Source: Pseudomonas sp. 7P_10.2_Bac1 (lineage in GTDB: Bacteria; Pseudomonadota; Gammaproteobacteria; Pseudomonadales; Pseudomonadaceae). From it: 64,000 nucleotides of DNA. Location of the stretch: the NCBI RefSeq assembly GCF_025465935.1, contig NZ_JANLNV010000090.1, forward strand, positions 1 through 64,000, read 5' to 3'. Made by a program: the position numbers and the translations under genes. This document shows positions 53,945 through 62,512 of this stretch, one piece after another. The notes under the pieces are model-generated. The model was given only the letters and a program-made list of their open reading frames with translations. It searched no databases and was not told the origin of the DNA. Each line of letters starts with the position of its first letter. The stretch's first letter is position 1.

Positions 53945-54844
53945 ATGGATAATTTTTCCCAGATGCAAGCCTTTCTGTGGGCGCACGAACACGGCAATTT
54001 CTCGGTGGCAGCCAGGGCGAACGGACTCACCCCCTCCACCATCAGTAAGCTGATCAGCCGCCTGGAAAACCGCCTGCACGTGCGCCTGTTCCAGCGCGGC
54101 TCGCGCAGCCTCACACTCACCGAAGAAGGCGCGGCGTATCTGGTCAGCGCGCGTAAAGTCATGGACGCCATGGCCGAGGCCGACTCACTGGCCGAGGCCT
54201 TCCCGACCCGCGTCAGCGGTGCGCTGCGCATTCACACCATGACCACCTTCGCCAAGCATCAGATCGTGCCCTGGCTGGCGGAGTTTCTGGCGACCTATCC
54301 AGGCCTCACGGTCGACCTCCAGGTCGGCGCCCAGTATGTCGATCACTTCGACCAAGGGCTCGACATCGCCATCCACAGCGGCGTGCTGCCTGACTCATCG
54401 CGCATCGCGCGCAAAATCGGTGAAAGTGCGTGGATCATCTGCGCATCGCCCGACTACCTCGCGCGCAAAGGCACCCCCGAGCATCCTGAAGACCTGCTCA
54501 ACCACGACTGCTTCAACTTCGGTTTCAACAGCGTGTGGAATAACTGGGAATTCATGATCGATGGCGAGAAAGTCATGATTGCAACCAAGCCCAAGGCCGT
54601 GTTCGCGCAAGGTGACCTGCAGCGCGACATCGCTTTGGGCGGCGGCGGGATCGTCAAGCTTGCGCAGTTTCATATCGGCGCAGACATCAAGGAAGGAAAG
54701 CTGGTGCCGCTGTTGCAAGACTTCGACATCCCAGCCAAGGAGCCGATCTACCTGATCTACACCAACCGCAAGCACTTGAGCCCGCGGATACAAGTGTTCA
54801 GGGATTTTCTGGAGCAGAAATTAAAGGCCTCGCCTTGGGACTAA
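53945..54844 (+). CDS. LysR-family regulator
   Basis: This 299-aa protein has an N-terminal HTH (about residues 1-60; MQAFLWAHEHGNFSVAARAN, STISKLISRLENRLHVRLFQ) and a LysR substrate domain (about 90-295). It follows the YdiJ-like gene in the same direction and may regulate it. I start at ATG 53945; an upstream extension of 19 codons has no SD. The last 22 codons are duplicated three times in the tandem array downstream. Confidence 0.9.
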   Translation: MDNFSQMQAFLWAHEHGNFSVAARANGLTPSTISKLISRLENRLHVRLFQRGSRSLTLTEEGAAYLVSARKVMDAMAEADSLAEAFPTRVSGALRIHTMTTFAKHQIVPWLAEFLATYPGLTVDLQVGAQYVDHFDQGLDIAIHSGVLPDSSRIARKIGESAWIICASPDYLARKGTPEHPEDLLNHDCFNFGFNSVWNNWEFMIDGEKVMIATKPKAVFAQGDLQRDIALGGGGIVKLAQFHIGADIKEGKLVPLLQDFDIPAKEPIYLIYTNRKHLSPRIQVFRDFLEQKLKASPWD

Positions 54845-55707
54845 AACTCTCACTGTCCCTGTAGGAGCGAGCTTGTCTCGCGATCTTTTGATCTTTTTAA
54901 AAGATCGCGAGGCAAGCTCGCTCCTACAGTTTTTGCTCGGCGGGGCTGTGCATCAAAAGGTCGGCGGTGATACCGCGCTGACCACAATGCACACCTCATC
55001 GAACGGATTGAGCCCGCGGATACAAGTGTTCAGGGATTTTCCGGAGCAGAAATTAAAGGCCTAGCCGTGGGACTAAACCTCTCACTGCCCCTGTAGGAGC
55101 GAGCTTGCCTCGCGATCTTTTGATCTTTTTAAAAGATCGCGAGACAAGCTCGCTCCTACAGGTTTTGCTCGGCGGGGCTGTGCATCAAAAGGTCGGCGGT
55201 GATACCGCGCTGACCACAATGCACACCTCATCGAACGGATTGCGCATGCGGATACAAGTGTTCAGGGATTTTCTGGAGCAGAAATTAAAGGCCTCGCCGT
55301 GGGACTAAACATCTCACTGTCCCTGTAGGAGCGAGCTTGTCTCGCGATCTTTTGATCTTTTTAAAAGATCGCGAGACAAGCTCGCTCCTACAGTTTTTGC
55401 TCGGCGGGGCTGTGCATCAAAAGATCGGCGGTGATACCGCGCTGACCACAATGCACACCTCATCGAACGGATTGCGCATGCGGATACAAGTGTTCAGGGA
55501 TTTTCCGGAGCAGAAATTAAAGGCCTCGCCTTGGGACTAAACCTCTCACTGTCCCTGTAGGAGCCGAGCTTGCCTCGCGATCTTTTGATCTTTTTAAAAG
55601 ATCGCGAGACAAGCCCGCTCCTACAGTTTTTGCTCGGCGGGGCTGTGCATCAAAAGGTCGGCGGTGATACCGCGCTGACCACAATGCACACCTCATCGAA
55701 CGGATTG
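54779..55707. repeat. 232-bp tandem array carrying the 3' ends of both flanking genes
   Basis: CTGTAGGAGC starts at 54859, 55091, 55323 and 55555, exactly 232 bp apart. Each unit comprises the end of the LysR gene (IQVFRDFxEQKLKA), a REP-like palindrome (CGCGATCTTTTGATCTTTTT and its complement), and the end of the convergent Xre-cupin gene. The first unit joins the intact LysR gene and the last joins the intact regulator; the other ends are non-functional remnants. LysR remnants are at 55011-55076, 55243-55308 and 55475-55540. Short open frames running through the array are not genes. Confidence 0.92.
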
Positions 55708-56285
55708 CGCATACGGTGCGGCAGGCGGCTGTCAAAGTAGTAGGCATCCCCCGGCGACAGGACCCGGATTTCATCGCCGACGGTCATTTCCAGGCGGCCT
55801 TCAATGATGATGCCCCCCTCTTCGGCGTCGTGGGAATACAGCTCCTGGCCCTCCTCACCGGTGTCCGCACCCGGCTCGTAACGCTCATGAAGGATCATCA
55901 TTGAACTATTTTCGAGATTCGCCCCCACTTGTCTGTATGATAGCTTCTTGCCATCAGCCAGTTCGACCAAATCACTGGCTTTGTAAAACACGGCACGGTC
56001 GACCACGGCCGAGTCTGAAAAAAATACGCTGAGGGTGACATTCAAAGGCCGAAGCAAACGCTTCAAGATACTCACAGACGGGCTGGACTTATCTCGCTCG
56101 ATAATGGAAAGCGTGGCATGCGGCACACCCGCCAGCTCTGCCAAGCCTCTGATAGAAAGGCCCCGGCTTTGCCGCAGAGCCTTGAGCCTTGCGCCAACGG
56201 AGGCTGTCTCCACAACCTCTGGCGGGCTTTCAGGTGGGGCTTCCTGAACATGCGGGCTCCGGCCTGTCGCCAATGTGTGTGTCAC
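55650..56285 (-). CDS. Xre-cupin regulator (PuuR-like)
   Basis: This 211-aa protein has an Xre HTH (about residues 28-85; LKALRQSRGLSIRGLAELAG, TLSIIERDKSSPSVSILKRL) and a C-terminal cupin (about 135-211; HDAEEGGIIIEGRLEMTVGD, SPGDAYYFDSRLPHRMRNPF). PuuR/PauR-type proteins control polyamine uptake and catabolism. It is divergent from a polyamine-type transporter and may bind the palindrome at 56621. I start at GTG 56285 because AAGGA lies 7 bases upstream; the frame stays open to 56477 without an SD. Confidence 0.88.
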   Translation of the reverse strand: MTHTLATGRSPHVQEAPPESPPEVVETASVGARLKALRQSRGLSIRGLAELAGVPHATLSIIERDKSSPSVSILKRLLRPLNVTLSVFFSDSAVVDRAVFYKASDLVELADGKKLSYRQVGANLENSSMMILHERYEPGADTGEEGQELYSHDAEEGGIIIEGRLEMTVGDEIRVLSPGDAYYFDSRLPHRMRNPFDEVCIVVSAVSPPTF

Positions 56286-56668
56286 GGTTGATTCCTTAGC
56301 TAGACGGCACCCGAGTGCGCCAAAGTTTAATTTGAACCTTGAATGACCGATTTCTTTCAGGCGGTACAGACAAGTCAATGCACCAGGTTGGATGATCCCG
56401 TCGCTTGCGGCACACTTCAGGCCCAGCACAACGACAGGGTTTAAAAAAGGCTCATCCCTGCAAAAAACTTCTAACACTCTAGCTAAAAAAAAGACTGCCA
56501 GCTGAACTTGTCAGTTTTTTTTAAATTTTAGACGTGAAAAAACAATCGCTTACCGACTGGCGGACGATTCCTGGGTTTTACATTCAGCAAAAATAAAGCT
56601 TGCTTGTGCCCACCCTCAATGGTAAAAATTTTTACCGATAAAATACAACATCTGCGTAGAGGCTAATA
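56286..56668. other. 383-bp divergent regulatory region
   Basis: No gene recognised. The stretch contains A/T-rich tracts near 56485-56530, and a perfect palindrome (56621-56636). It is expected to hold promoters for the Xre-cupin gene and the transporter operon. Confidence 0.6.
56621..56636 (+). promoter_or_regulatory. Perfect 16-bp palindrome before the polyamine transporter
   Basis: GGTAAAAATTTTTACC is a complete palindrome 32 bp upstream of the binding-protein start. The position suits an operator for the divergent Xre-cupin regulator. Confidence 0.6.
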
Positions 56669-57721
56669 ATGCATAAATCACGCCACGCTGTTGCAGCATA
56701 TGGACTTGCCCTCATTGGACTTGCAGCCTCCCAGGTTGCCACGGCCCGTGATCTAACGATTGTCTCCTGGGGAGGCAACTTTCAGGACGCACAGCGCGAG
56801 CTGTTTTTTGCACCTTTCGGCAAGCAAATCGGCAAAAAAGTGCTCGATCAAAGCTGGGATGGCGGGGTCGGCGTACTCGACGCCAAAGTAAAAGCCGGCA
56901 ACCCGAACTGGGACGTTGTTGAAGTAGAAGCTGAAGACCTCGCCCTGGGCTGCCAAAACGGCCTGTTTGAAAAAATAGACTGGGCCAAAGTCGGCAACAA
57001 GGCTGACTTTATTCCGGAAGCAATCAGCGAATGCGGTGTCGGTAACATCGTCTGGAACACCGGCCTGTCGTGGGACGGCGACAAGCTCAAGACCGAGCCG
57101 ACCTCGTGGGCCGACTTCTTTGACCTGGAAAAAATCCCCGGCAAACGCGGCCTGCGCAAAGGCCCTAAATACGCACTCGAGTTCGCGCTGATTGCCGACG
57201 GCGTCAAGCCTTCCGAGGTGTACAACGTCTTGCGCACACCTGAAGGCGTTGACCGCGCGTTCAACAAGCTGGGCACTATCAAGTCGAGCATCGTGTGGTG
57301 GGAAGCCGCGGCACAACCGCTGCAAATGCTGTCGGCAGGCGACATCGTGCTGAGCTCTTCGTACAACGGCCGCATTACCGGTTTCAACACCAATGAAGGC
57401 AAGAACTTCAAGTTCCTGTGGAACGGCAGCGTGTCGGCCATCGATTCCTGGGCGGTACTCAAGGGCAGCGCCAACAAGGCTGAAGCCATGGACTTCATCG
57501 CCTTCTCCAGCAAGCCCGAAGAACAGGCCAAGCTGCCCAAGTACATCGCCTACGGCCTGACCAACAAAAACGCCAACAACTTTGTGCCCCAAGAGCTGAA
57601 ACACACCCTGCCCACCACCCCGGAAAACCTCGCGCAGTCGCTGCCAATCGATGTCGAGTTCTGGGCTGACAACATCGAACCGCTGACCGAGCGTTTCAAC
57701 GCCTGGGTCGTGCAGAAGTAA
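56669..57721 (+). CDS. Polyamine-type ABC binding protein
   Basis: This 350-aa periplasmic protein has a signal peptide (about 1-27, LALIGLAASQVATA) and a PotD/PotF-like domain: LTIVSWGGNFQDAQRELFFA, DVVEVEAEDLALGCQNGLFE, LSSSYNGRITGFNTNEGKNF and the C-terminal DVEFWADNIEPLTERFNAWV. It would bind putrescine, spermidine or a related amine; the exact ligand cannot be read from sequence. ATG follows AGAGGCTAATA. Confidence 0.87.
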   Translation: MHKSRHAVAAYGLALIGLAASQVATARDLTIVSWGGNFQDAQRELFFAPFGKQIGKKVLDQSWDGGVGVLDAKVKAGNPNWDVVEVEAEDLALGCQNGLFEKIDWAKVGNKADFIPEAISECGVGNIVWNTGLSWDGDKLKTEPTSWADFFDLEKIPGKRGLRKGPKYALEFALIADGVKPSEVYNVLRTPEGVDRAFNKLGTIKSSIVWWEAAAQPLQMLSAGDIVLSSSYNGRITGFNTNEGKNFKFLWNGSVSAIDSWAVLKGSANKAEAMDFIAFSSKPEEQAKLPKYIAYGLTNKNANNFVPQELKHTLPTTPENLAQSLPIDVEFWADNIEPLTERFNAWVVQK

Positions 57722-57938
57722 GCGGGGCTGTTTGCGGCTCATAGCGCAGCGCGTCGCCGGGACGAAAACCCGCGTGGCGGCTGCAATGAAGCGCGAACAC
57801 ACCCAGGGCAACACTGCCACCCACCCCACCGGTGGCAGGTTCCGCGTCGTTATTGCTGCGCCGGTGTCTGTTCTTGTTCGGTGAACGGGCGACCCCGGCG
57901 CAGCTTATGTGTGCCTGCTCTCAAGTGAGGATGGATAC

Positions 57939-59018
57939 GTGAAACACTTGGTCAGTTTTAAAAATATTCAGAAGACCTACGACGGCATACGCCCCGTGGT
58001 CAAGGATTTGAACCTCGATATCAAAGAAGGCGAATTTGTCACCCTGCTCGGCCCGTCCGGCTCCGGCAAAACCACCAGCCTGATGATGCTGGCTGGCTTT
58101 GAAACGCCGACCCACGGCGAAATTTTTCTCAACGACAAACCCCTGCACAACCTCCCGCCGCACAAGCGCAACATCGGGATGGTGTTCCAGAACTATGCGC
58201 TGTTTCCGCACATGACCATTGAGCAAAACCTGGCGTTCCCGCTTTCTGTCCGCAAAATCAACAGCGTCGACAAAAAACACAAGGTAAGCCGCGCTCTGGA
58301 CATGGTGAAACTCACCGACTTCGCCAAACGCTACCCGGCCCAACTCTCGGGTGGTCAGCAACAACGTGTCGCGCTGGCACGTGCACTCGTGTTCGAACCC
58401 AAACTGGTCCTGATGGACGAACCGCTGGGCGCGCTCGACAAACAACTGCGCGAACACATGCAACTGGAAATCAAGCACCTGCACCAACAACTTGGCCTGA
58501 CCGTGGTGTATGTGACCCACGACCAGAGCGAAGCCCTGACCATGTCCGATCGCGTGGCGGTGTTCAACGACGGCGTGATCCAGCAGATCGACACCCCGAC
58601 AGCCATCTATGAGGCACCGAACAAAAGCTTCGTGGCGAAATTTATCGGTGAAAACAACACCCTGCTCGGCACCTTTGTGTACCGCGACGAACAATACGCC
58701 GTGGCCCGCCTGGCAGACGGCAGCCTGATCCGCGCAGTGCCAGTGGCCGAGTCCCAGCCTGGCGATCAAGTGGCCCTGTGCATCCGCCCGGAGCGCGTCA
58801 TGGTCGGCCCTGCCGGCAGCGCACCACTGACCGCACGCATTCTGGAATACATCTACCTGGGCGATCACGTACGCATGATCACCGAAATTGCCGGGCAACC
58901 GGACTTCATGGTCAAGCTGCCCGCAGCACACATGAATAACAGCTGGACCGTCGGCAGTTCGATTTCACTTTCCTGGTCCCCAGAGCACATTCGCGCTCTG
59001 GATGTGACCACACACTGA
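57939..59018 (+). CDS. Polyamine-type ABC ATPase
   Basis: This 359-aa ATPase has Walker A GPSGSGKTTS (about residues 34-43), Q-loop VFQNYALFPHM, signature LSGGQQQR, Walker B LVLMDEPLGA, and a C-terminal TOBE domain (about 270-355). This is the PotA/PotG arrangement. I choose GTG 57939 (SD GAGG, 8-base spacing); the open frame starts 10 codons earlier without SD. The gap of 217 bp from the binding-protein gene contains a hairpin CTGCCACC/GGTGGCAG (57814-57838) and no gene. Confidence 0.9.
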   Translation: MKHLVSFKNIQKTYDGIRPVVKDLNLDIKEGEFVTLLGPSGSGKTTSLMMLAGFETPTHGEIFLNDKPLHNLPPHKRNIGMVFQNYALFPHMTIEQNLAFPLSVRKINSVDKKHKVSRALDMVKLTDFAKRYPAQLSGGQQQRVALARALVFEPKLVLMDEPLGALDKQLREHMQLEIKHLHQQLGLTVVYVTHDQSEALTMSDRVAVFNDGVIQQIDTPTAIYEAPNKSFVAKFIGENNTLLGTFVYRDEQYAVARLADGSLIRAVPVAESQPGDQVALCIRPERVMVGPAGSAPLTARILEYIYLGDHVRMITEIAGQPDFMVKLPAAHMNNSWTVGSSISLSWSPEHIRALDVTTH

Positions 59019-59019
59019 G

Positions 59020-60285
59020 ATGTCGATCATGAGTCAGTCCGCCGCCATCCCGTCAGGCCCGGCCAAGGAGCAGCCCTTCAACCTCAGGGCCAAGCTCAGA
59101 AGATCCGAACGCGCTTTCAAGTTCAAATCCCTGCTGCTGATCGCACCGTTGTTTGTGTTTGTGCTGGTGTGCTTTGCCTTCCCCATTGGCACCCTGCTCT
59201 CGCGCAGCGTCGATAACCCCGACGTGCACACCGCGCTGCCAGCCACTGTCGAAGTATTGGCCGCCTGGAAAGGCAAAAACCTGCCCAACGAGCAGGCTTT
59301 CGCGGCGCTGGTCAGCGACCTGAACAACGCCAAGGAAAACGGCCAGATTGGCGCGCTTTCCAAGCGTCTGAGCTATGAGATCCCGGCCTACCGGACCCTC
59401 ATCAACAAAACGCTGCGCAACCTCCCGGCCAGTGATGTGGCGTCCAAACGCGATGCGTTACTCGCCATCGACAGTGCCTGGGGCGAGCTCAATTACTGGA
59501 AAGCCCTGAAGCAGGCGTCGTCCAGCATGACGCCGTACTTCCTGTTGGCCGCACTTGACCATCGCGTGGACTCAGCCACGGGTAACATCGTCAAGGCCGA
59601 TCCCAACCAGTCGATCTACGTCGACATCTTCGCCCGTACGTTCTTTATCGGCGGCGTCGTCACCCTGCTCTGTCTGGTGCTGGGCTTCCCGGTGGCGTAT
59701 TGGCTGGCGACCTTGCCGGAGGGCAAAAGCAACCTGCTGATGATCTGCGTGCTGCTGCCGTTCTGGACCTCGCTGATCGTCCGTACTGCGGCTTGGGTGG
59801 TGCTCTTGCAGTCGGATGGCCTGATCAACCGCTCGCTGCTGTTTCTGGGGGTGATCGACTCGCCGGTACAACTGGTGTTCAACCGCACTGGGGTGATCAT
59901 CGCGATGACCCACGTGCTGCTGCCGTTCATGATCTTGCCGCTGTACAGCGTGATGAAAAACATCCCGGGCAACTACGTGCGGGCGGCGATTTCACTCGGC
60001 GCCCACCCGTTTGTCGCGTTCTGGCGGGTGTACGTGCCGCAGACCTTCGCTGGCCTGGCCGCAGGCGCGCTGCTGACCTTCATTCTTGCCATTGGCTACT
60101 ACGTGACTCCGGCCCTGGTGGGTGGCGCTGCAGACCAGATGGTCAGCTACTTCGTGGCGTTCTACACCAACAAAACCGTGAACTGGGGCATGGCTTCGGC
60201 GCTCGGCAGCCTGCTGCTGATTGCCACCCTCTTGTTGTATGGGGTGTACGGCAAACTCACCACCCCTCACCAGGCGAGGTCATGA
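59020..60285 (+). CDS. Polyamine-type ABC permease 1 with large periplasmic insert
   Basis: This 421-aa PotB/PotH-like permease has a first helix (about residues 36-58, LLLIAPLFVFVLVCFAFPIG), then a large soluble periplasmic segment (about 60-200) and a MetI-type domain (about 205-415) with the coupling region GNYVRAAISLGAHPFVAFWR. The insert makes it about 130 residues longer than PotH. It begins one base after the ATPase stop; ATG 59029 is an alternative start. It overlaps the next gene by 4 bases. Confidence 0.88.
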   Translation: MSIMSQSAAIPSGPAKEQPFNLRAKLRRSERAFKFKSLLLIAPLFVFVLVCFAFPIGTLLSRSVDNPDVHTALPATVEVLAAWKGKNLPNEQAFAALVSDLNNAKENGQIGALSKRLSYEIPAYRTLINKTLRNLPASDVASKRDALLAIDSAWGELNYWKALKQASSSMTPYFLLAALDHRVDSATGNIVKADPNQSIYVDIFARTFFIGGVVTLLCLVLGFPVAYWLATLPEGKSNLLMICVLLPFWTSLIVRTAAWVVLLQSDGLINRSLLFLGVIDSPVQLVFNRTGVIIAMTHVLLPFMILPLYSVMKNIPGNYVRAAISLGAHPFVAFWRVYVPQTFAGLAAGALLTFILAIGYYVTPALVGGAADQMVSYFVAFYTNKTVNWGMASALGSLLLIATLLLYGVYGKLTTPHQARS

Positions 60286-61112
60286 CCATGCTGCAGCCTT
60301 ATGCGTCCAAAACTGAAAAGCTGGCCCGCTTCGCACTGGTCTCGCTCTGCCTGTTGGTGCTGCTGTTTTTGATTATCCCGGTGCTGGTGATCATTCCGCT
60401 GTCGTTCAACTCGTCATCCTTCCTGACTTACCCCATGGACGGGTTTTCATTGCGTTGGTACGAGGAGTTGATGTCATCGCAGGAATGGCGCCAGGCCTTT
60501 AAAAACAGCTTCATCATCGCGCCCGCGGCCACCGCCCTGGCGATGATCTTCGGCACCCTGGCCTCCGTGGGCCTGTGCCGGGGCAACTTCCGGTTCAAGG
60601 GCCTGATCATGGCGTTTCTGATCTCGCCCATGATCGTGCCGCTGGTGATCGTAGCGGTGGGCTTGTACTTCTTCTTTGCCAAGTTGCAACTGCTCAACAG
60701 CTACACCGGCCTGGTTCTGGCGCACGCCATGCTCGGCGTGCCCTTTGTCGTGATCACCGTGAACGCGACCTTGCAGGGCTTCGACACCAACCTGAGCCGG
60801 GCTGCCGCCAGCCTGGGCGCCCCGCCGCTAACGGTGTTTTTCAAGGTGATCTTGCCACTGATCGCCCCGGGAGTGATTTCCGGAGGCCTGTTCGCGTTTG
60901 CCACCTCGTTTGATGAAGTCGTGGTCACGCTGTTTCTGTCCAGCCCTTCGCAACGCACCCTGCCCTTGCAAATGTTCTCGGGCATCCGCGAAAACATCAG
61001 CCCCAACATTGCCGCCGTCGCCACCATCATGGTCATTCTTTCAGTGTTGATGTTGTTGACCCTGGAAGTCCTGCGACGACGCAACGAGGCCCTGAAAATC
61101 AAACAACAATAA
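60282..61112 (+). CDS. Polyamine-type ABC permease 2
   Basis: This 276-aa PotC/PotI-like permease has a first helix (about 20-42, LCLLVLLFLIIPVLVIIPLS), SSFLTYPMDGFSLRWYEELM typical of the family, and the coupling region SRAAASLGAPPLTVFFKVIL. I start at ATG 60282, overlapping the previous stop as ATGA. The frame remains open back to 59700, but that part is a shadow of permease 1. Confidence 0.9.
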   Translation: MTMLQPYASKTEKLARFALVSLCLLVLLFLIIPVLVIIPLSFNSSSFLTYPMDGFSLRWYEELMSSQEWRQAFKNSFIIAPAATALAMIFGTLASVGLCRGNFRFKGLIMAFLISPMIVPLVIVAVGLYFFFAKLQLLNSYTGLVLAHAMLGVPFVVITVNATLQGFDTNLSRAAASLGAPPLTVFFKVILPLIAPGVISGGLFAFATSFDEVVVTLFLSSPSQRTLPLQMFSGIRENISPNIAAVATIMVILSVLMLLTLEVLRRRNEALKIKQQ

Positions 61113-61198
61113 CGCCACACGACGCCTTAGCAACGCCTTCAACCTTCCCGGGCCAACCGCCCGGGGCGGGTAACGCTTGTCCAAATTCAGAGGTTTTT

Positions 61199-62443
61199 AT
61201 GCCGAATCTAGTGGGTGATGTTTCCAGTGCAGCCCGCATCCTGCCTGATCTCAATGGTGAAAAACTGTTTATTCGCAACGGTAAAGGCGCCTACCTGTGG
61301 GACGACCAGGGCCGTCAATACATCGATACCGCGCTAGGCTTTGGCGCCGTGTTGCTAGGCCATTCCAATGACGCAGTCAATGCGGCTGTCAGCCAGGCCC
61401 TGAGCGACAGCGCCGCGCCGTCCTGGGCCCACGTGCGCGAACATGCCGCCGCGTCCGAGCTGGCCCAGCACACCGGAGAGCTGTCCAAGGTGATCTTCAC
61501 CAACTCGGGCAGCGAAGCGGTGCACCTGGCGTGCCGGGCGGCCCGGGCGTACACCGGCCGCGGCAAGATCGCCAAAATGGCGGCCGGTTTCGATGGCTGG
61601 TTCGATGACATCAGCTATGGCAACGTCACCTCCACTGAAGCCGACTTCACCGACGGCAACCGCCCTTCGACAGAACGCACCACATTGCTGCGCTTCAATG
61701 ACTTTGACGACGTCGAGCGGCTGTTTGCCGAAGACAACAACATTGCTGCGGTGATCCTTGAACCGATGCTGGCCAACGCGGGCTGCATCATGGCATTGCC
61801 GGGGTACCTCAAACACGTACAAGACATCGCCCACCAACATGGCGCGCTGGTCATCAGCGACGAAGTGCTGATGGGCTTTCGCCTGTACCCGGGCCTGGCG
61901 GCCCTGCAAGAAGGTCTGGACCCCGACATCGCCAGCGTCGGCAAAGCCATCGGCAACGGCGTGCCGGTGTCGGCAGTGGTCGCCAAACCGCACATCATGG
62001 CGGGCTTTGAAGAGGGGCGAGTCACACGCGGCGGCACCTTCAGCGGCAACCCCATGGCCTGCGCAGCCGTGACCACCACCCTGACACAACTGGACTGCGC
62101 TGATTACCCCCAATTGATCGCCCGCGGCGACGCCTTGCGCGGCGCCATAGAAAACATCTTCAAAGGCCACGGCATCACCGTCACCACCAGCGGCTACGGC
62201 AACGTATTTGGCATCTGGCACGGCCCAGTCGCCCCGAGCACCTACCAACAAGCGGCGCAACTCGCCAACCCGGCCTTCAGCAAAGACCTGCACCTGGCCC
62301 TGCGCGAAGCGGGCGTGCTGATCATGCCATCGCCCTATGGCCGGTTGTACCTGAGCTTCGAACACGATGACCGCGTAATCGAAGAGATTAAAACCGCGTT
62401 TGACCAGGCAGCGCATAAATTGAGTGCCGCATACAGAGCCTAA
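61199..62443 (+). CDS. Class III aminotransferase (glutamate-1-semialdehyde aminomutase-like)
   Basis: This 414-aa PLP enzyme has the class III features FTNSGSEAVHLACRAARAYT, DEVLMGFRL and the PLP lysine in DIASVGKAIGNGVPVSAVVA. The overall style is near glutamate-1-semialdehyde aminomutase, but its place in a polyamine-type transport operon suggests transamination of an imported amine or amino acid. It follows permease 2 by 86 bp with no terminator I can see. The true hemL is expected elsewhere. Confidence 0.83.
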   Translation: MPNLVGDVSSAARILPDLNGEKLFIRNGKGAYLWDDQGRQYIDTALGFGAVLLGHSNDAVNAAVSQALSDSAAPSWAHVREHAAASELAQHTGELSKVIFTNSGSEAVHLACRAARAYTGRGKIAKMAAGFDGWFDDISYGNVTSTEADFTDGNRPSTERTTLLRFNDFDDVERLFAEDNNIAAVILEPMLANAGCIMALPGYLKHVQDIAHQHGALVISDEVLMGFRLYPGLAALQEGLDPDIASVGKAIGNGVPVSAVVAKPHIMAGFEEGRVTRGGTFSGNPMACAAVTTTLTQLDCADYPQLIARGDALRGAIENIFKGHGITVTTSGYGNVFGIWHGPVAPSTYQQAAQLANPAFSKDLHLALREAGVLIMPSPYGRLYLSFEHDDRVIEEIKTAFDQAAHKLSAAYRA

Positions 62444-62512
62444 CGGTGCGGGAGGGTTGTGCGGCGGCTGTAGCCCCTTGATCTTGGCCACTTTGCCGCT
62501 TAGCTGTATAGC

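Noticed and set aside
54873..55540. Three similar ORFs of about 65 codons in the 232-bp array
   Set aside because: They are read-through of REP sequence and LysR 3' remnants, repeated because the array is repeated.
59700..60281. Upstream extension of permease 2 (frame open from 59700)
   Set aside because: Lies inside permease 1 in another frame; the ATG at 60282 overlapping the stop is the natural start.
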